This document shows, one piece after another, positions 17,829-26,322 of a DNA stretch of 64,000 nt. The stretch covers positions 496,001 to 560,000 of the forward strand of contig CAVVIH010000006.1 in the NCBI GenBank assembly GCA_963748295.1, in the 5' to 3' direction. The DNA is from CAVVIH01 sp963748295 (GTDB taxonomy: Bacteria; Acidobacteriota; Vicinamibacteria; Vicinamibacterales; 2-12-FULL-66-21). How positions within the stretch are numbered: the stretch's first letter is position 1; every line of letters starts with the position of its first letter. Under the pieces are notes generated by a model. That model ran no database searches and was not told where the DNA came from. It was given only the letters and a program-made list of their open reading frames with translations. The position numbers were made by a program, and so were the translations under genes.

Positions 17829-19202
17829 TCAGCCCTCCACCAGCGCCTCGGTTGGAGCACCAAGCCCGAGTTGATCGAGCAACCCCGCCTTGTCGCGATC
17901 GCCGACGATCACTGCGGCCAGCCGTGACGGATCGATATGGCGTCGCGCCGCGTCCGTGATGTCGGACTCCGTCAGCGACAGCACGCGCGGGACGAACGAG
18001 GTGAAGTAATCGTCGGGCAAACCGTACAGGGAGAGCTGCGCCGCGGCGCGGGTCAGATGATCCGCGGTCTCGAAGTTGCGCGGATAGCCGCGTGTCAGCC
18101 CGGCACGTCCCATTTCGAGCTCCTTCCGCGTGACCGGACGATCGCCGCGGATGGCGGCCAGCTCGTTGAGCGATTCGCGCACGGCGTCGGCGGTGGCATC
18201 CGACTGGACGCTCGCCTGCAGCACGAACGGCCCGGGGCCGCGCCGGAAATCGAACGCGGTCCGCGCGCCGTAGGTATATCCCTTGTCCTCCCGCAGGTTC
18301 ATGTTGATCCGGCTGACGAACTGACCGCCGAGAATCAGGTTGAGCACGAGCAGCGCGTGGTAATCCGAGGTGCTCCTCGGCACCGACACGTGGCCGATCC
18401 GCAGCTCCGACTGCGCGGCGCCAGGACGATGCACGACGCTGACGCGGACGACGGGCGGCGGCGGCGCCGTGGCCGCGTTGCCGTCGACGGTGATTGGCTC
18501 GATATCTGCGCTGGGCCGCCAGCCGGCGAACGCCTGCTCCACCATCCCCGCGAGCCGATCGTGCGAGGCGTCGCCCGCGGCAATCACCGTCACGTTCGAG
18601 GGACGGTATGCCGCGGCATGGAAGCGCTTCACCTCCGAAACGGTCATCGAGCGCAGCGACGGTTCGGTGCCGATCGGGAGATGTCCGTAAGGATGACCGC
18701 GGTAGAGGAGAGTCACGAACGCGCGCTCGGCCAGCGCCGGCGGAAGATCGCGCAGCTGGACGAGGCGGTTCAGGCGCAGCTCCCGGACGCGATCGAACTC
18801 GTGCGCCTCGAGCCGGGGACCGCCGACGATTTCGGCCAGGATCGACAGCGCCCTCGGCGCGAAGCGCTCGAGCACGGTGGTCCCGAGCAGCGTCGCGTCG
18901 GCGCCGACTTCGGTGTCCAGATGCGCGCCGATCCGCCCGAGCGCGTCGTGCAGCGCGAGCGCATCGAGATTGCCGCACCCCTCGTCGAGCAGATCGCCGG
19001 TCATCGCGGCGAGACCCGGGCGATCCTCCGGATCCGCGGCCGCCCCGAAGGGCACCAGCGCCAGCAGGCTGACGACCGGCACCTCGCGATGCTCGACCGT
19101 CATCACGCGGAGGCCGTTCTCGAGCGTACGCCGCCTGATCTCGGGGAACTTGAAGACTGGCTCGGGGCCGAGCGGCGGCAGGCTGGTGCGATCGGCCGCC
19201 AT
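17829..19202 (-). CDS. M16 peptidase-like subunit lacking the zinc motif
   Basis: A 457-residue M16 (pitrilysin/processing-peptidase) protein. Where active members have HxxEH it reads GLAAMTGDLLDEG, so it should not bind zinc. The rest of the fold is present: TLENGLRVMTVEH, the inter-domain AAYRPSNVTVIAAGD, LGGQFVSRINMNLREDKGYTYG and the second domain. Such subunits normally pair with an active partner, encoded directly upstream. The ATG at 19202 overlaps the partner's stop (TGATG). A frame extends to 19295 but that part is antisense-like and unrelated. Probably cytosolic or periplasmic; no signal peptide is seen from this start. Confidence 0.85.
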   Translation of the reverse strand: MAADRTSLPPLGPEPVFKFPEIRRRTLENGLRVMTVEHREVPVVSLLALVPFGAAADPEDRPGLAAMTGDLLDEGCGNLDALALHDALGRIGAHLDTEVGADATLLGTTVLERFAPRALSILAEIVGGPRLEAHEFDRVRELRLNRLVQLRDLPPALAERAFVTLLYRGHPYGHLPIGTEPSLRSMTVSEVKRFHAAAYRPSNVTVIAAGDASHDRLAGMVEQAFAGWRPSADIEPITVDGNAATAPPPPVVRVSVVHRPGAAQSELRIGHVSVPRSTSDYHALLVLNLILGGQFVSRINMNLREDKGYTYGARTAFDFRRGPGPFVLQASVQSDATADAVRESLNELAAIRGDRPVTRKELEMGRAGLTRGYPRNFETADHLTRAAAQLSLYGLPDDYFTSFVPRVLSLTESDITDAARRHIDPSRLAAVIVGDRDKAGLLDQLGLGAPTEALVEG

Positions 19203-20518
19203 CACGACACCGACACCGGCTGCGACTCCGCGAGCGCCATCGCCAGACGCCCGCGGGGCACCAGGCTCAACGCGACATGCCCGCGGGTGAGCCACTGGCG
19301 GGCCGCCGTCTGGAGCGATCCCGGCGACGCGTTCCGGTAGCGCGCGAGATCGCGATCGAAGTATCCCGGTTCGTCGAGAAACACGTTGTACGCATTCAGC
19401 TGATCGCCTTTGCCGCCAAAACCGCCCACGGTCTGGAGCCTGAAGACGAAATGCGTCTCCGCCTGCGCCAGGCAGCGCTCCATTTCCTGGACCGTCGGCC
19501 CCTGATCGAGGAGCAGTTTGAGCTCCACATCGATCGCGCGCTGAAGTTCATCCAGCGATCGCCCTGGCGCGGCGGTCGCGGCAATCTGGAAGAAGCTGCC
19601 GATTTCCCGCGAGTTCTGCGAGGCGGACACCTCGGTGGCGATGCGCTGCTCGTAAACGAGCTTGCGATAGAGCCTGGACGTCTTGCCGCCGCCCAGGACA
19701 TCGGCAACGAGATCCAGTTCCGCGTCTCCGGGCTCGAACAGGCCCGGCGAATGCCAGGAGAGATACAGCCGCGCGAGCTCGACACGATCCTCGAGCACGA
19801 GCCGGACGTCGCGATCGAGCGCCGGCGGGCGCGTGATCTCTACCGCGGCAGGCAGCGCTCCAGACTCCAGCTCGCCGAAGTATTTCTCCGCGAGCCGCAT
19901 GCCGTCGGAGACGCTGACGTCTCCGGCCAGCGCCAGCGACGCGTTGCGCGGATGATAGTAGGTCTGGAAAAACGCCTTCACGTCGTCGAGCCTCGCCGCC
20001 CGCAGATCGTCCGCATCGCCGATCGTCAGCCAGTGATACGGGTGGGTCGGCGGATACAGGGCCGCCACGATCGCCATGCCGGCCATGCCGTACGGCCGGT
20101 TCTCGTAGTTCTGCCTGCGCTCGTTCAGCACGACGTCGCGCTGGTTCGTGAACTTTGCTTCGGTCAGCGCCGGCAGCAGGTAGCCCATGCGATCGCTTTC
20201 CATCCAGAGCGCCAGTTCGAGCGCGTTGGTCGGCACCACTTCCCAGTAGTTCGTGCGATCGGCGTTCGTCGAGCCGTTGAGCGTGCCGCCGGCCTCCTGC
20301 ACGGGCGGGAAAAAGCCCTTGTCGTGATGCTGCGAGCCCTCGAACATCAGGTGCTCGAACAGGTGCGCGAACCCGGTGCGGCCCGGCGCCTCGTTCTTCG
20401 ATCCGACGTGATACCAGACGTTGACCGCGACGATCGGACAATTGCGATCCTCGTGCACAATCACGTCGAGGCCGTTGTCGAGGGTCTGGCGCGAATAGGG
20501 AATGCTCAGCGGAGGCAC
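19202..20518 (-). CDS. M16 zinc metallopeptidase (active subunit)
   Basis: A 438-residue M16 peptidase with the inverted zinc motif HLFEHLMFEGSQ near residue 60 and the downstream glutamate region LNERRQNYENRPYG. The second half-domain is recognisable (LVADVLGGGKTSRLYRKLVY). It should form a heterodimer with the inactive subunit next to it and degrade peptides. The GTG at 20518 is chosen because recognisable sequence (YSRQTLDNGLDVIVHEDRN) starts at once and a TACGAT box ends six bases before it, suggesting a leaderless message. The divergent MFS gene begins 40 bases away. Confidence 0.88.
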   Translation of the reverse strand: MPPLSIPYSRQTLDNGLDVIVHEDRNCPIVAVNVWYHVGSKNEAPGRTGFAHLFEHLMFEGSQHHDKGFFPPVQEAGGTLNGSTNADRTNYWEVVPTNALELALWMESDRMGYLLPALTEAKFTNQRDVVLNERRQNYENRPYGMAGMAIVAALYPPTHPYHWLTIGDADDLRAARLDDVKAFFQTYYHPRNASLALAGDVSVSDGMRLAEKYFGELESGALPAAVEITRPPALDRDVRLVLEDRVELARLYLSWHSPGLFEPGDAELDLVADVLGGGKTSRLYRKLVYEQRIATEVSASQNSREIGSFFQIAATAAPGRSLDELQRAIDVELKLLLDQGPTVQEMERCLAQAETHFVFRLQTVGGFGGKGDQLNAYNVFLDEPGYFDRDLARYRNASPGSLQTAARQWLTRGHVALSLVPRGRLAMALAESQPVSVS

Positions 20519-20558
20519 AGTTGAATCGTATCGGCTATTTGGCCCATCGTAAACAGCA

Positions 20559-21725
20559 GTGATGGCATGGCGAATGCTCCTGCTCGTGGCGGCCGGACAG
20601 TTTTTTGGCCTGACGCTCTGGTTCTCGGCAACCGCGGCCGCTCCCGCACTCGCCCGCGAGTTCGCGATCACCGGCGCTGGCGTCGCCTGGCTGACGATGG
20701 CGGTGCAGGCGGGGTTCGTGGCGGGCACGCTGATGAGCGCGCTCTTCAACCTTCCTGATGTGCTCAATGCGCGCCGGCTGTTCGCCGCCGGCTGTCTCGC
20801 CGGCGCCGTCGCCAACGCCGCGATTACTCTCGCCGGAACACCCGCGCTCATCATCGCGCTGCGGTTTGCCACCGGCGTCGCGCTCGCGTGTGTGTATCCG
20901 CCGGGCCTGAAGATCGCCGCGGGATGGTTCGTCGATCGCCGCGGCACCGCGCTTGGCATCGTCGTCGGCGCGCTGACCGTCGGCTCGGCGTTCCCGCACC
21001 TGCTGGCGTGGGCCACGGATGGCGTCTCGTGGCGGACGTTGATGATCTGCTCTTCGCTGCTGGCGACCGTCGGCGCGGCAATCGTCGCGGTGTCCGTCAA
21101 AGACGGTCCTTACGTCAGCGCGTCGGCGCCATTCGATCCGCAGGCGGCCTCGATCGTGCTTCGCAACCGCGAAGTGCGCCTCGCTACGCTCGGCTACCTC
21201 GGGCACATGTGGGAGCTCTACGCGATGTGGACGTGGATCCCGGCGTTCGCGGCGGCATCGATTCTTGCGTCCGGAGGCAATCCCGGCCGGCAGGGATCCC
21301 TGATTGCCTTCGTGACGATCGCCAGCGGCGCAGTCGGCTGTGTGCTGGCCGGCGTCGGCGCGGATGTAGTCGGCAAGGCGCGCGTCGCGGGTGGCGCGAT
21401 GATCGTCAGCGGGACCTGCGCCATCCTCGCCGGGCTGACGTTCGGCGGGCCGTTCGCGCTGCTGCTGGCCCTCGCCGTCGTGTGGGGGTTTTCTGTCGTC
21501 GCCGACTCCGCACAGTTTTCAGCGCTCGTCGCGCAGTTCAGTCCGCGCACCCACGTGGGCACGGCGCTGACGCTTCAGACCTGTGCAGGATTTCTGCTGA
21601 CGATGATCAGCATGCGGCTGCTGCCGGCGGTCGCTGCCGCCGCCGGCTGGCAGTGGGCCTTCCTGCTGCTCGTTCCCGGACCGTTCCTCGGCGCGCTCGC
21701 GATGCGCCGGCTGCCAAACGCCTGA
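20559..21725 (+). CDS. MFS transporter
   Basis: A 388-residue major facilitator protein with about 12 hydrophobic segments. It starts with LLLVAAGQFFGLTLWFSATA. The family loop after the second half-pair is weakly seen as GWFVDRRGTALGIVVGAL. The C-terminal half includes YLGHMWELYAMWTWIPAF and LTLQTCAGFLLTMISMRLL. The pattern resembles CynX/NimT-type and related MFS exporters, but the substrate is not predictable. GTG 20559 or ATG 20562 could start. It is divergent from the M16 operon and ends before a palindromic repeat. Confidence 0.85.
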   Translation: MMAWRMLLLVAAGQFFGLTLWFSATAAAPALAREFAITGAGVAWLTMAVQAGFVAGTLMSALFNLPDVLNARRLFAAGCLAGAVANAAITLAGTPALIIALRFATGVALACVYPPGLKIAAGWFVDRRGTALGIVVGALTVGSAFPHLLAWATDGVSWRTLMICSSLLATVGAAIVAVSVKDGPYVSASAPFDPQAASIVLRNREVRLATLGYLGHMWELYAMWTWIPAFAAASILASGGNPGRQGSLIAFVTIASGAVGCVLAGVGADVVGKARVAGGAMIVSGTCAILAGLTFGGPFALLLALAVVWGFSVVADSAQFSALVAQFSPRTHVGTALTLQTCAGFLLTMISMRLLPAVAAAAGWQWAFLLLVPGPFLGALAMRRLPNA

Positions 21726-21732
21726 ATGTGAT

Positions 21733-21775
21733 CTTCCGCCTGGAGGCGGCATCATCTTCCGCCTAAAGGCGGAAG
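21733..21775. repeat. Twin CTTCCGCC palindromes
   Basis: An imperfect hairpin at 21733-21749 (CTTCCGCC/GGAGGCGG) is followed by a perfect one at 21756-21775: CTTCCGCCT, two bases, AGGCGGAAG. They fill the space between the convergent MFS and DUF3347 genes and could terminate both. I recall similar palindromes in acidobacterial intergenic DNA, but that is memory, not a search. Confidence 0.65.
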
Positions 21776-22232
21776 CTACTTACGTGGATCCTTCAGCTCG
21801 CCGCATTCGAGCATCAGCGTTCCGTAGGTACGGATTCCGAACCTTGTCTTCTTTCTGCAGCCACGAACCCGGCGCCGGCGCCATCGGGCAATAACCCAGC
21901 TTCAGGCCCTCGAGACCTTTCCACCCTTCGGCTTTCGCGGCGTCGATGACGGCCGCGCTCAGCTTTGCAAACGCTTCACGCGCCTTCTTGAGATCGCTCG
22001 CGGCTTCGACCGCTTTCGCCGCGGTCGCGATCGCCGCGCCCGACGGGCCCATGGACGTCGCGTCCTTGACGATCGCCGCGGCCGGCGCCTTGATCGCCGG
22101 AACCTTGTCGGCGGCCAGGTTCGCCTGGATTTCGAGGTAGGAGCCGACGACCGCCTTCAGAGGCTCGGAGGCGTGCGCCGCGGTCGCACAAAAAGTCAAA
22201 ACTGCCAGCGACGCGAGTAGTCTCTTAAACAT
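21776..22232 (-). CDS. DUF3347 domain periplasmic protein, frameshifted near its C-terminus
   Basis: An exported protein with signal peptide (LLASLAVLTFCATAAHA) and one DUF3347 domain, a helical module often linked to metal efflux systems. Seen are LKAVVGSYLEIQANLAADK and the hallmark YCPMAPAPGSWLQKEDKVRNPY. In the current frame the end reads LRNADARMRRAEGST and stops at 21780. Dropping one base of the pair at 21827-21828 gives YGTLMLECGELKDPRK with a stop at 21776, the expected ending. The ATG at 22232 has a GAGGA site; GTG at 22244 is less likely. No copper or efflux genes adjoin. Confidence 0.75.
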
Positions 22233-22271
22233 TTCGGTCCTCACAACGGAGAAAGGTCTTCCGGCCCCGGG

Positions 22272-22294
22272 CCCCTGGTCCCTGGTCCCTGGTC
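22272..22294. repeat. Period-7 array E1
   Basis: Three CCTGGTC units (22274-22294) preceded by a GC-rich partial unit. The last unit overlaps the stop codon of the Mrp gene (22293-22295). The array lies between two genes on the minus strand and matches in composition the array at 45475. Confidence 0.75.
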
Positions 22295-23375
22295 AAGAAA
22301 CCGGAATCAAAGGAATCGATTGCGGCCGCTTGAAGGCCGCGATCGACAACTGCGCCGCGAGCTGTTCCGCGGTCGAGCGGAACGCGCGCGCCGCGGCCGA
22401 CGTCGGCTCGCCGATCGCAATCGGAACGCCCGTGTCGCCGCCGATCCGGATCGGCTCATAGATCGGGATGCGGCCGAGGAACGGGATGGACATCTCGCGC
22501 GCCAGCATCTCGCCGCCGCCCTTGCCGAAGATGTCGGTCTCGTGATTGCAGCCGGGACACACGAAGTGGCTCATGTTCTCGATGAGCCCCAGGGTCGGCA
22601 CGTTCAGCTTCTGATACATGCGCACGGCGCGCCGCGTATCGGCGACCGAAACCGTCTGCGGAGTGGTTACGAGTACGGCGCCCGATACCGGCACCGTCTG
22701 GCTCAGGCTGAGTGCGATGTCGCCGGTGCCTGGCGGCATGTCGACGATCAGGTAGTCGATGCCCTCCCAGCGCACTTCGCGGAAGAACTGCTGAATCACG
22801 CCGTGCAGCATCGGCCCGCGCCAGATCACCGGTGCGTCGTCGCCGGTGAGGAACGCCATCGACACGAGCTGGATCCCGTACTGCTCCGCCGGCACGATCT
22901 TCTGTCCATCGGTCGTGAGCTGCGTCTGAATGCCCAGCATGATCGGCACGTTGGGGCCGTAGATGTCGCCGTCGATCATGGCGACGCGGCTACCCGACTG
23001 GCTCAAGGCGATGGCGAGGTTCACCGCGACCGTCGTCTTGCCGACGCCGCCCTTGCCGGCCCCGACGGCGATGATGTTCTTCACGCCCGGCACCGCCGCC
23101 TTGCTCAAATCAGCGCTCGCGGCCCGCACCTGAGCGGTCATTTCGATGTCGACCGCCGTCACCCCCGGGAGCGCCATCACCGCCGCGCGCGCCTGATCGC
23201 GCATCTGATCCTTCACCGGACACGCCGGCGTCGTCAGCTCGATGGCAAACGCGACGCGTCCCCCCTCGATCCGCAGCTTCTTGATGAATTTCAGCGAAAC
23301 GATGTCACGGTTGAGGTCGGGATCGCGGACGACTTTCAGGGCGTCGAGAACTGCCGCTTCGGTGATTTGAGCCAT
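22293..23375 (-). CDS. Mrp/ApbC family iron-sulfur carrier P-loop ATPase
   Basis: A 360-residue Mrp protein that binds and passes on Fe-S clusters using ATP. An N-terminal MIP18/DUF59 domain (residues 1-90: LDALKVVRDPDLNRDIVSL, ELTTPACPVKDQM) precedes the deviant Walker A GAGKGGVGKTTVAVNLAIAL at ~105. Later come VDMPPGTGDIALSL and ENMSHFVCPGCNHETDIFG, with the CxxC that holds the cluster between two subunits. The start at 23375 (MAQITEAAV) is where the domain begins; upstream in-frame sequence is repeat DNA. It follows DUF4870 across a long repeat array. Confidence 0.93.
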   Translation of the reverse strand: MAQITEAAVLDALKVVRDPDLNRDIVSLKFIKKLRIEGGRVAFAIELTTPACPVKDQMRDQARAAVMALPGVTAVDIEMTAQVRAASADLSKAAVPGVKNIIAVGAGKGGVGKTTVAVNLAIALSQSGSRVAMIDGDIYGPNVPIMLGIQTQLTTDGQKIVPAEQYGIQLVSMAFLTGDDAPVIWRGPMLHGVIQQFFREVRWEGIDYLIVDMPPGTGDIALSLSQTVPVSGAVLVTTPQTVSVADTRRAVRMYQKLNVPTLGLIENMSHFVCPGCNHETDIFGKGGGEMLAREMSIPFLGRIPIYEPIRIGGDTGVPIAIGEPTSAAARAFRSTAEQLAAQLSIAAFKRPQSIPLIPVS

Positions 23376-23398
23376 AGGGATAGGTCGATTGTACCCCG

Positions 23399-23582
23399 TC
23401 CCCCAAAACTCCCAACTTCCAACTCCCAACTCCCAAACGGACCCAACTCCCAACGGATCAACTCCCAAAAAGGCCAACTCCCCATTCCCAAGAGCCCCAG
23501 GCCCAGGAAGAGACTTGGGAGTTGGTCCGTTTGGGAGTTGGGAGTTCCGTTTGGGAGTTGGGAGTTGGCCTTTTTGGGAGTT
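23399..23582. repeat. Period-7 array C, long inverted arms
   Basis: About 180 bp of CAACTCC-type units on the left and GGGAGTT-type units on the right, with two copies of an interrupting word (AAACGGACC / GGTCCGTTT) and AAAAAGGCC / GGCCTTTTT. The arms can pair almost throughout around a GC-rich centre near 23490. It begins at the DUF4870 stop codon and ends about 24 bases before the Mrp start, so it may form a very stable leader or terminator. Confidence 0.85.
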
Positions 23583-23925
23583 AGATCTGTTTCTCCGCGA
23601 TGTCCCCCGCAATCGGCAGCTTGAAGTGCTCCCCGTTGTAGGCCTTGTACATCAGGAAGAGCCAGAGGATTGCGGAAATGGGGACGACAAGGAAGACGAC
23701 CATCAGGATGCCGAGCAGGGGGATGACCTGCAGCAATACGCAGAACAGGCTCAGCGCCGCGAAGACGACGATCGACTGCATCGCGTGAAAACGCACTTCC
23801 CTGTTCTCCGGCTCCGTGAGGAAGAACAGCAGGCCGGTCACCCAGCCAAGCGCGTAGCTGAGAGCCGCGGCCACATTGGGTTCGAGCCCGCTCGCGGTTT
23901 TCCGTGGCTGGGTATCCATCGTCAT
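23581..23925 (-). CDS. DUF4870 membrane protein
   Basis: A 114-residue protein with three hydrophobic segments (AALSYALGWVTGLLFFL, IVVFAALSLFCVLLQVIPLL, ILMVVFLVVPISAILWLF), matching DUF4870, an uncharacterised inner-membrane family. The charged loop TEPENREVRFHAMQS between helices 1 and 2 is the most conserved feature of that family. The ATG overlaps the stop of the upstream gene (ATGA), indicating translational coupling. Its own stop lies at the edge of a long repeat array. Role unknown. Confidence 0.8.
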   Translation of the reverse strand: MTMDTQPRKTASGLEPNVAAALSYALGWVTGLLFFLTEPENREVRFHAMQSIVVFAALSLFCVLLQVIPLLGILMVVFLVVPISAILWLFLMYKAYNGEHFKLPIAGDIAEKQI

Positions 23926-24338
23926 CTCGCAGCTCCCTCCAGAAATGTCTTGCGGGTTTCCTCGTGCAGCAGCACCCACAACGCATACACGCCCAACGCG
24001 GTGCCAAACGGCAGGACGAACAGATTCGGCACGGCGAGGCCGAGCGTCACGAGCCGGCCTGCCGGTTGATGGCGGCGAATCGCCGCGCCCGCCCACGCAT
24101 TCGCCAGGCCGCCGGCCAGCAGCGCCAGCGAGAACACCGCGAAGACAATCGCCGTGGCGGCGGCCGTCGGACCGCCGGCCGTGGACGAGAGGCCTATCGC
24201 CACGGCGCCAATCGCCAGCATCAGCGTGGAGACGCCAAGCAGCAGGCCAATCGAACCCCAGGCGAGCTGAAGAATTCCGAGCAGCGTGAGGTGCGGACGC
24301 ACAGGCGCCTCAGCGGATGCTGACCCTGACCTCGACAA
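23922..24338 (-). CDS. Four-helix membrane protein, hypothetical
   Basis: A 138-residue integral membrane protein with about four hydrophobic segments: LTLLGILQLAWGSIGLLLGV, TAIVFAVFSLALLAGGLA, LVTLGLAVPNLFVLPFG and GVYALWVLLHEETRKTF. No family name is certain. The likely start at 24338 overlaps the DnaJ gene by 29 bases; GTG at 24302 would remove the overlap. Its stop overlaps the DUF4870 start. Sharing an operon with a DnaJ-like protein and DUF4870 suggests a membrane-associated set, but function cannot be stated. Confidence 0.65.
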   Translation of the reverse strand: MSRSGSASAEAPVRPHLTLLGILQLAWGSIGLLLGVSTLMLAIGAVAIGLSSTAGGPTAAATAIVFAVFSLALLAGGLANAWAGAAIRRHQPAGRLVTLGLAVPNLFVLPFGTALGVYALWVLLHEETRKTFLEGAAR

Positions 24339-24909
24339 TGGTGTGAGGCGCGCCGGCGGGGGTCACCGCGAACCGGAAGCGCTCGCCCTCGCGGACTCCG
24401 GCGGGAACGCGCAGCCGCATCTCATGATGCGACGCGACCTCTCCCTCGCCCTCGCAGACCGTGCACCATTCCTCCCAGGTTTCACCGCGGCCGCCACAGC
24501 GCGGACAGGTGCGGCGCAATGGCACGCCGAGCGGAACGATAGTGCCCCAGAACGCTTCGTGCGGCGTGACCACCACTTCAGCAGAAAGACTGACCGCCAC
24601 GTTCTGACCGAAGAAGGAATGCCGCATGCGGTCGAGGACGCTCGCGACCGACGGGAAGTCGATGGCGACTTCGTCCGCCAGCCACTCCGCGCGGCCGTGG
24701 GCGGCGGACAGCAGGCGGGCGTCGTAGGACCGCCGCCGATCCGGGTCGTTGAGGACCTCGTACGCGCGCGCCACTTCCACGAAGACGAAGCCCCGCTCGT
24801 CACCCGAAATGTCGGGATGATAGCGGCGGGCAAGCTGCCGGTAGGCACGCTTGATTTCGTCCGCGCCCGCGTCCCGCGATACGCCCAGAACCTCGTAGTA
24901 GTCGCGCAT
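24310..24909 (-). CDS. DnaJ-like J-domain protein with one zinc-binding repeat pair
   Basis: The 199-residue protein has an N-terminal J domain (RDYYEVLGVSRDAGADEIKR, with the HPD tripeptide in RRYHPDISG). A middle region carries two CxxC motifs (CPRCGG and CTVCEG, about 13 residues apart). A short C-terminal substrate-binding strand region follows (RLRVPAGVREGERFRF). Full DnaJ has four CxxC motifs and ~375 residues, so this is a compact co-chaperone that should stimulate a DnaK partner. The ATG at 24909 begins exactly at the J domain. It heads an operon of two membrane proteins and is divergent from a zinc-ribbon gene. Confidence 0.85.
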   Translation of the reverse strand: MRDYYEVLGVSRDAGADEIKRAYRQLARRYHPDISGDERGFVFVEVARAYEVLNDPDRRRSYDARLLSAAHGRAEWLADEVAIDFPSVASVLDRMRHSFFGQNVAVSLSAEVVVTPHEAFWGTIVPLGVPLRRTCPRCGGRGETWEEWCTVCEGEGEVASHHEMRLRVPAGVREGERFRFAVTPAGAPHTIVEVRVSIR

Positions 24910-24989
24910 ACCTCGCCAAGCGCCAGAAAACGCTCTGTTTGTTACGATAGGGGTCGGCTGCCCCCCTGTCAAGGAAAGGCACTGCTGCC

Positions 24990-25148
24990 ATGAAGGAATG
25001 TCCGCTCTGCGGAACAGTGATGCGCATGAATACCCGGGAGATCAAAGAAGTGATCCCCGGGCAGGGCCAGACGACAGTTCGGCAGATGCGTGAGTGGGTC
25101 TGCCCGGAATGCGACTATTACGAAGAGGCCGAGGCGGGCGAGGCCTGA
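24990..25148 (+). CDS. Small zinc-ribbon protein (52 aa)
   Basis: Two CxxC pairs, CPLC near the start and CPEC near residue 39, frame a short hydrophilic segment (RMNTREIKEVIPGQGQ) and should bind one zinc ion. The ATG follows an AAGGAAAGG ribosome site by about 10 bases. The acidic tail EEAEAGEA ends the protein. It has the look of a stand-alone ribbon rather than part of a larger enzyme. It is divergent from the DnaJ-like gene and converges on a second zinc-ribbon gene. Partner unknown. Confidence 0.65.
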   Translation: MKECPLCGTVMRMNTREIKEVIPGQGQTTVRQMREWVCPECDYYEEAEAGEA

Positions 25149-25158
25149 ACGGGCCGAA

Positions 25159-25383
25159 TCAGCGGGCGCCGAGCGTCAACAGCAGTTCGTTGCGCACGGT
25201 TTCGTCGAAGTCCGAGAAGTTCAGCTCTTTCTCACATTCGTCGCACAACACTTCGATCACGGCGGGGCGGCCTTCTTCGTTCGCCTCCACGCGCGAGTCG
25301 TCGCGCAGCTGCACGACGTGCATCTGCAGGGTCTTGACCAGAAAATTCCGGTCGTTCCCGCAGTTCGGACAGGTCAATGCCAT
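25159..25383 (-). CDS. Small zinc-ribbon protein (74 aa)
   Basis: An N-terminal CPNCGND and a central LCDECEKEL make two CxxC pairs about 43 residues apart, with strands between them (HVVQLRDDSRVEANE, PAVIEVL). Together these make a single zinc ribbon. The tail NFSDFDETVRNELLLTLG is helical. It converges, 10 bases apart, with the 52-residue zinc-ribbon gene. The function is unknown; such proteins often bind nucleic acids or serve as assembly factors, but nothing here decides. Confidence 0.65.
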   Translation of the reverse strand: MALTCPNCGNDRNFLVKTLQMHVVQLRDDSRVEANEEGRPAVIEVLCDECEKELNFSDFDETVRNELLLTLGAR

Positions 25384-25505
25384 CTACGAAGCTCTCCTTC
25401 TCGTTCCAAATCTAGGAATTGTACGGGAACGACTTTCCGTTCCGCAATCAAGATCTTACGGGATTGTCCCTGAAAGCGCGGGATGAATCGACTAGGATCT
25501 CGTGA

Positions 25506-25691
25506 ATGGCCGAACACACACCAGCCGGCTCTGCGCGTCAGATCCGCAGCGAGGCCCACGGGCCGCACTGGGTCGCGTGGGTCAGCGACACCAGTGGCAA
25601 ACCCGAGGGTTCCGTGGTTCTGGTTGGGGAAACGCGGGAAGAAGCGGAAGCGCGCGCGCGGAAATGGGCGGACGCAACCGCCCGAAAGTAG
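25506..25691 (+). CDS. Small hypothetical protein (61 aa)
   Basis: The 61 residues read as a small alpha/beta unit: ARQIRSEAHGPHWVAWVSD, then GSVVLVGETREEAEARARKW. Strand-strand-helix with a final amphipathic helix resembles HicB-like or double-stranded-RNA-binding-like mini-folds, but I cannot assign a family. A TAGGAT box ends seven bases before the ATG, with no Shine-Dalgarno, suggesting a leaderless transcript. It converges on the 25698-25946 gene six bases later. Confidence 0.6.
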   Translation: MAEHTPAGSARQIRSEAHGPHWVAWVSDTSGKPEGSVVLVGETREEAEARARKWADATARK

Positions 25692-25697
25692 CCGTCC

Positions 25698-25946
25698 TTA
25701 CTCGTCGGACTCCTCTTCGTCCTCGTCGAACTCGGACGGGTCGCCCAGACGCAGAATCTGACCGCTGGTGTGCCCGGCGAGGATGCAATGCGGTCCCTTC
25801 GCTTCGAGCGACACCACCGCGACGTCCCAGGGGCGCGCGCGATAGGCGGCCGCCACGCACCCACACGGCAGGCCTTCGAGCGCTTCCAGCTCGAATACCG
25901 TCGCTGCCGGCTTGACGTAATTTAGCGACCCTCCAGGAACTGCCAT
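25698..25946 (-). CDS. Small hypothetical protein (82 aa) with acidic tail
   Basis: A soluble protein of strands and turns (TVFELEALEGLPCGCVAAAY, DVAVVSLEAKGPHCILAGH, SGQILRLGDP) ending in a strongly acidic tail, EFDEDEEESDE. Three cysteines (PCGC and HC) could bind metal. The ATG at 25946 (MAVPGG) is preferred over 25952. A perfect inverted repeat lies just upstream (25961-25990). No family is recognised. Confidence 0.5.
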   Translation of the reverse strand: MAVPGGSLNYVKPAATVFELEALEGLPCGCVAAAYRARPWDVAVVSLEAKGPHCILAGHTSGQILRLGDPSEFDEDEEESDE

Positions 25947-25952
25947 ACGCAC

Positions 25953-26322
25953 CTCCCGTCGCTGGCGTATGGTGCAATCCCCACGCCAGCTATCGGTTTA
26001 GACATGGGAAGCGCGCGTTTGGTTCCGGCCACTCGCTAACTCGCATCAAGGCTTGCAGTTACGGTGTGCGCACGGGTGCACGTTCTGGCGGAGTCGAGAA
26101 TTCCCGCACCCGCAACCGGCCAGGATAGATGACTTTGCCGTCCCCGGATCGCGGAAGACGCCTGGTTCGTGGAGTTTGGCGGGGCCGCCCGAAACCATGT
26201 GCCGGCGCGGAACACCTCCAACCAGAAGTGCATCCCTGGTAACTCGGGGTGACGATTTCGTGCGCAACGCCGTCTCTCGGCAGCGCGGTCGGTATTCTGT
26301 GCAAATCCGTGCAAACCAGGGA
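25953..26322. other. 370-bp gap with an inverted repeat and no gene
   Basis: No frame here has convincing codon use, ribosome site or family resemblance. The notable element is a perfect 8-bp inverted repeat, GCTGGCGT (25961-25968) and ACGCCAGC (25983-25990), nine bases or so upstream of the 82-residue gene; it may be an operator or leader hairpin. The rest, about 26000-26320, is less GC-rich than its surroundings and may be the remains of a lost gene. Confidence 0.4.

Noticed and set aside
26000..26320. tRNA or attachment site in the 370-bp gap
   Set aside because: No cloverleaf, T-loop consensus or direct repeat could be found.
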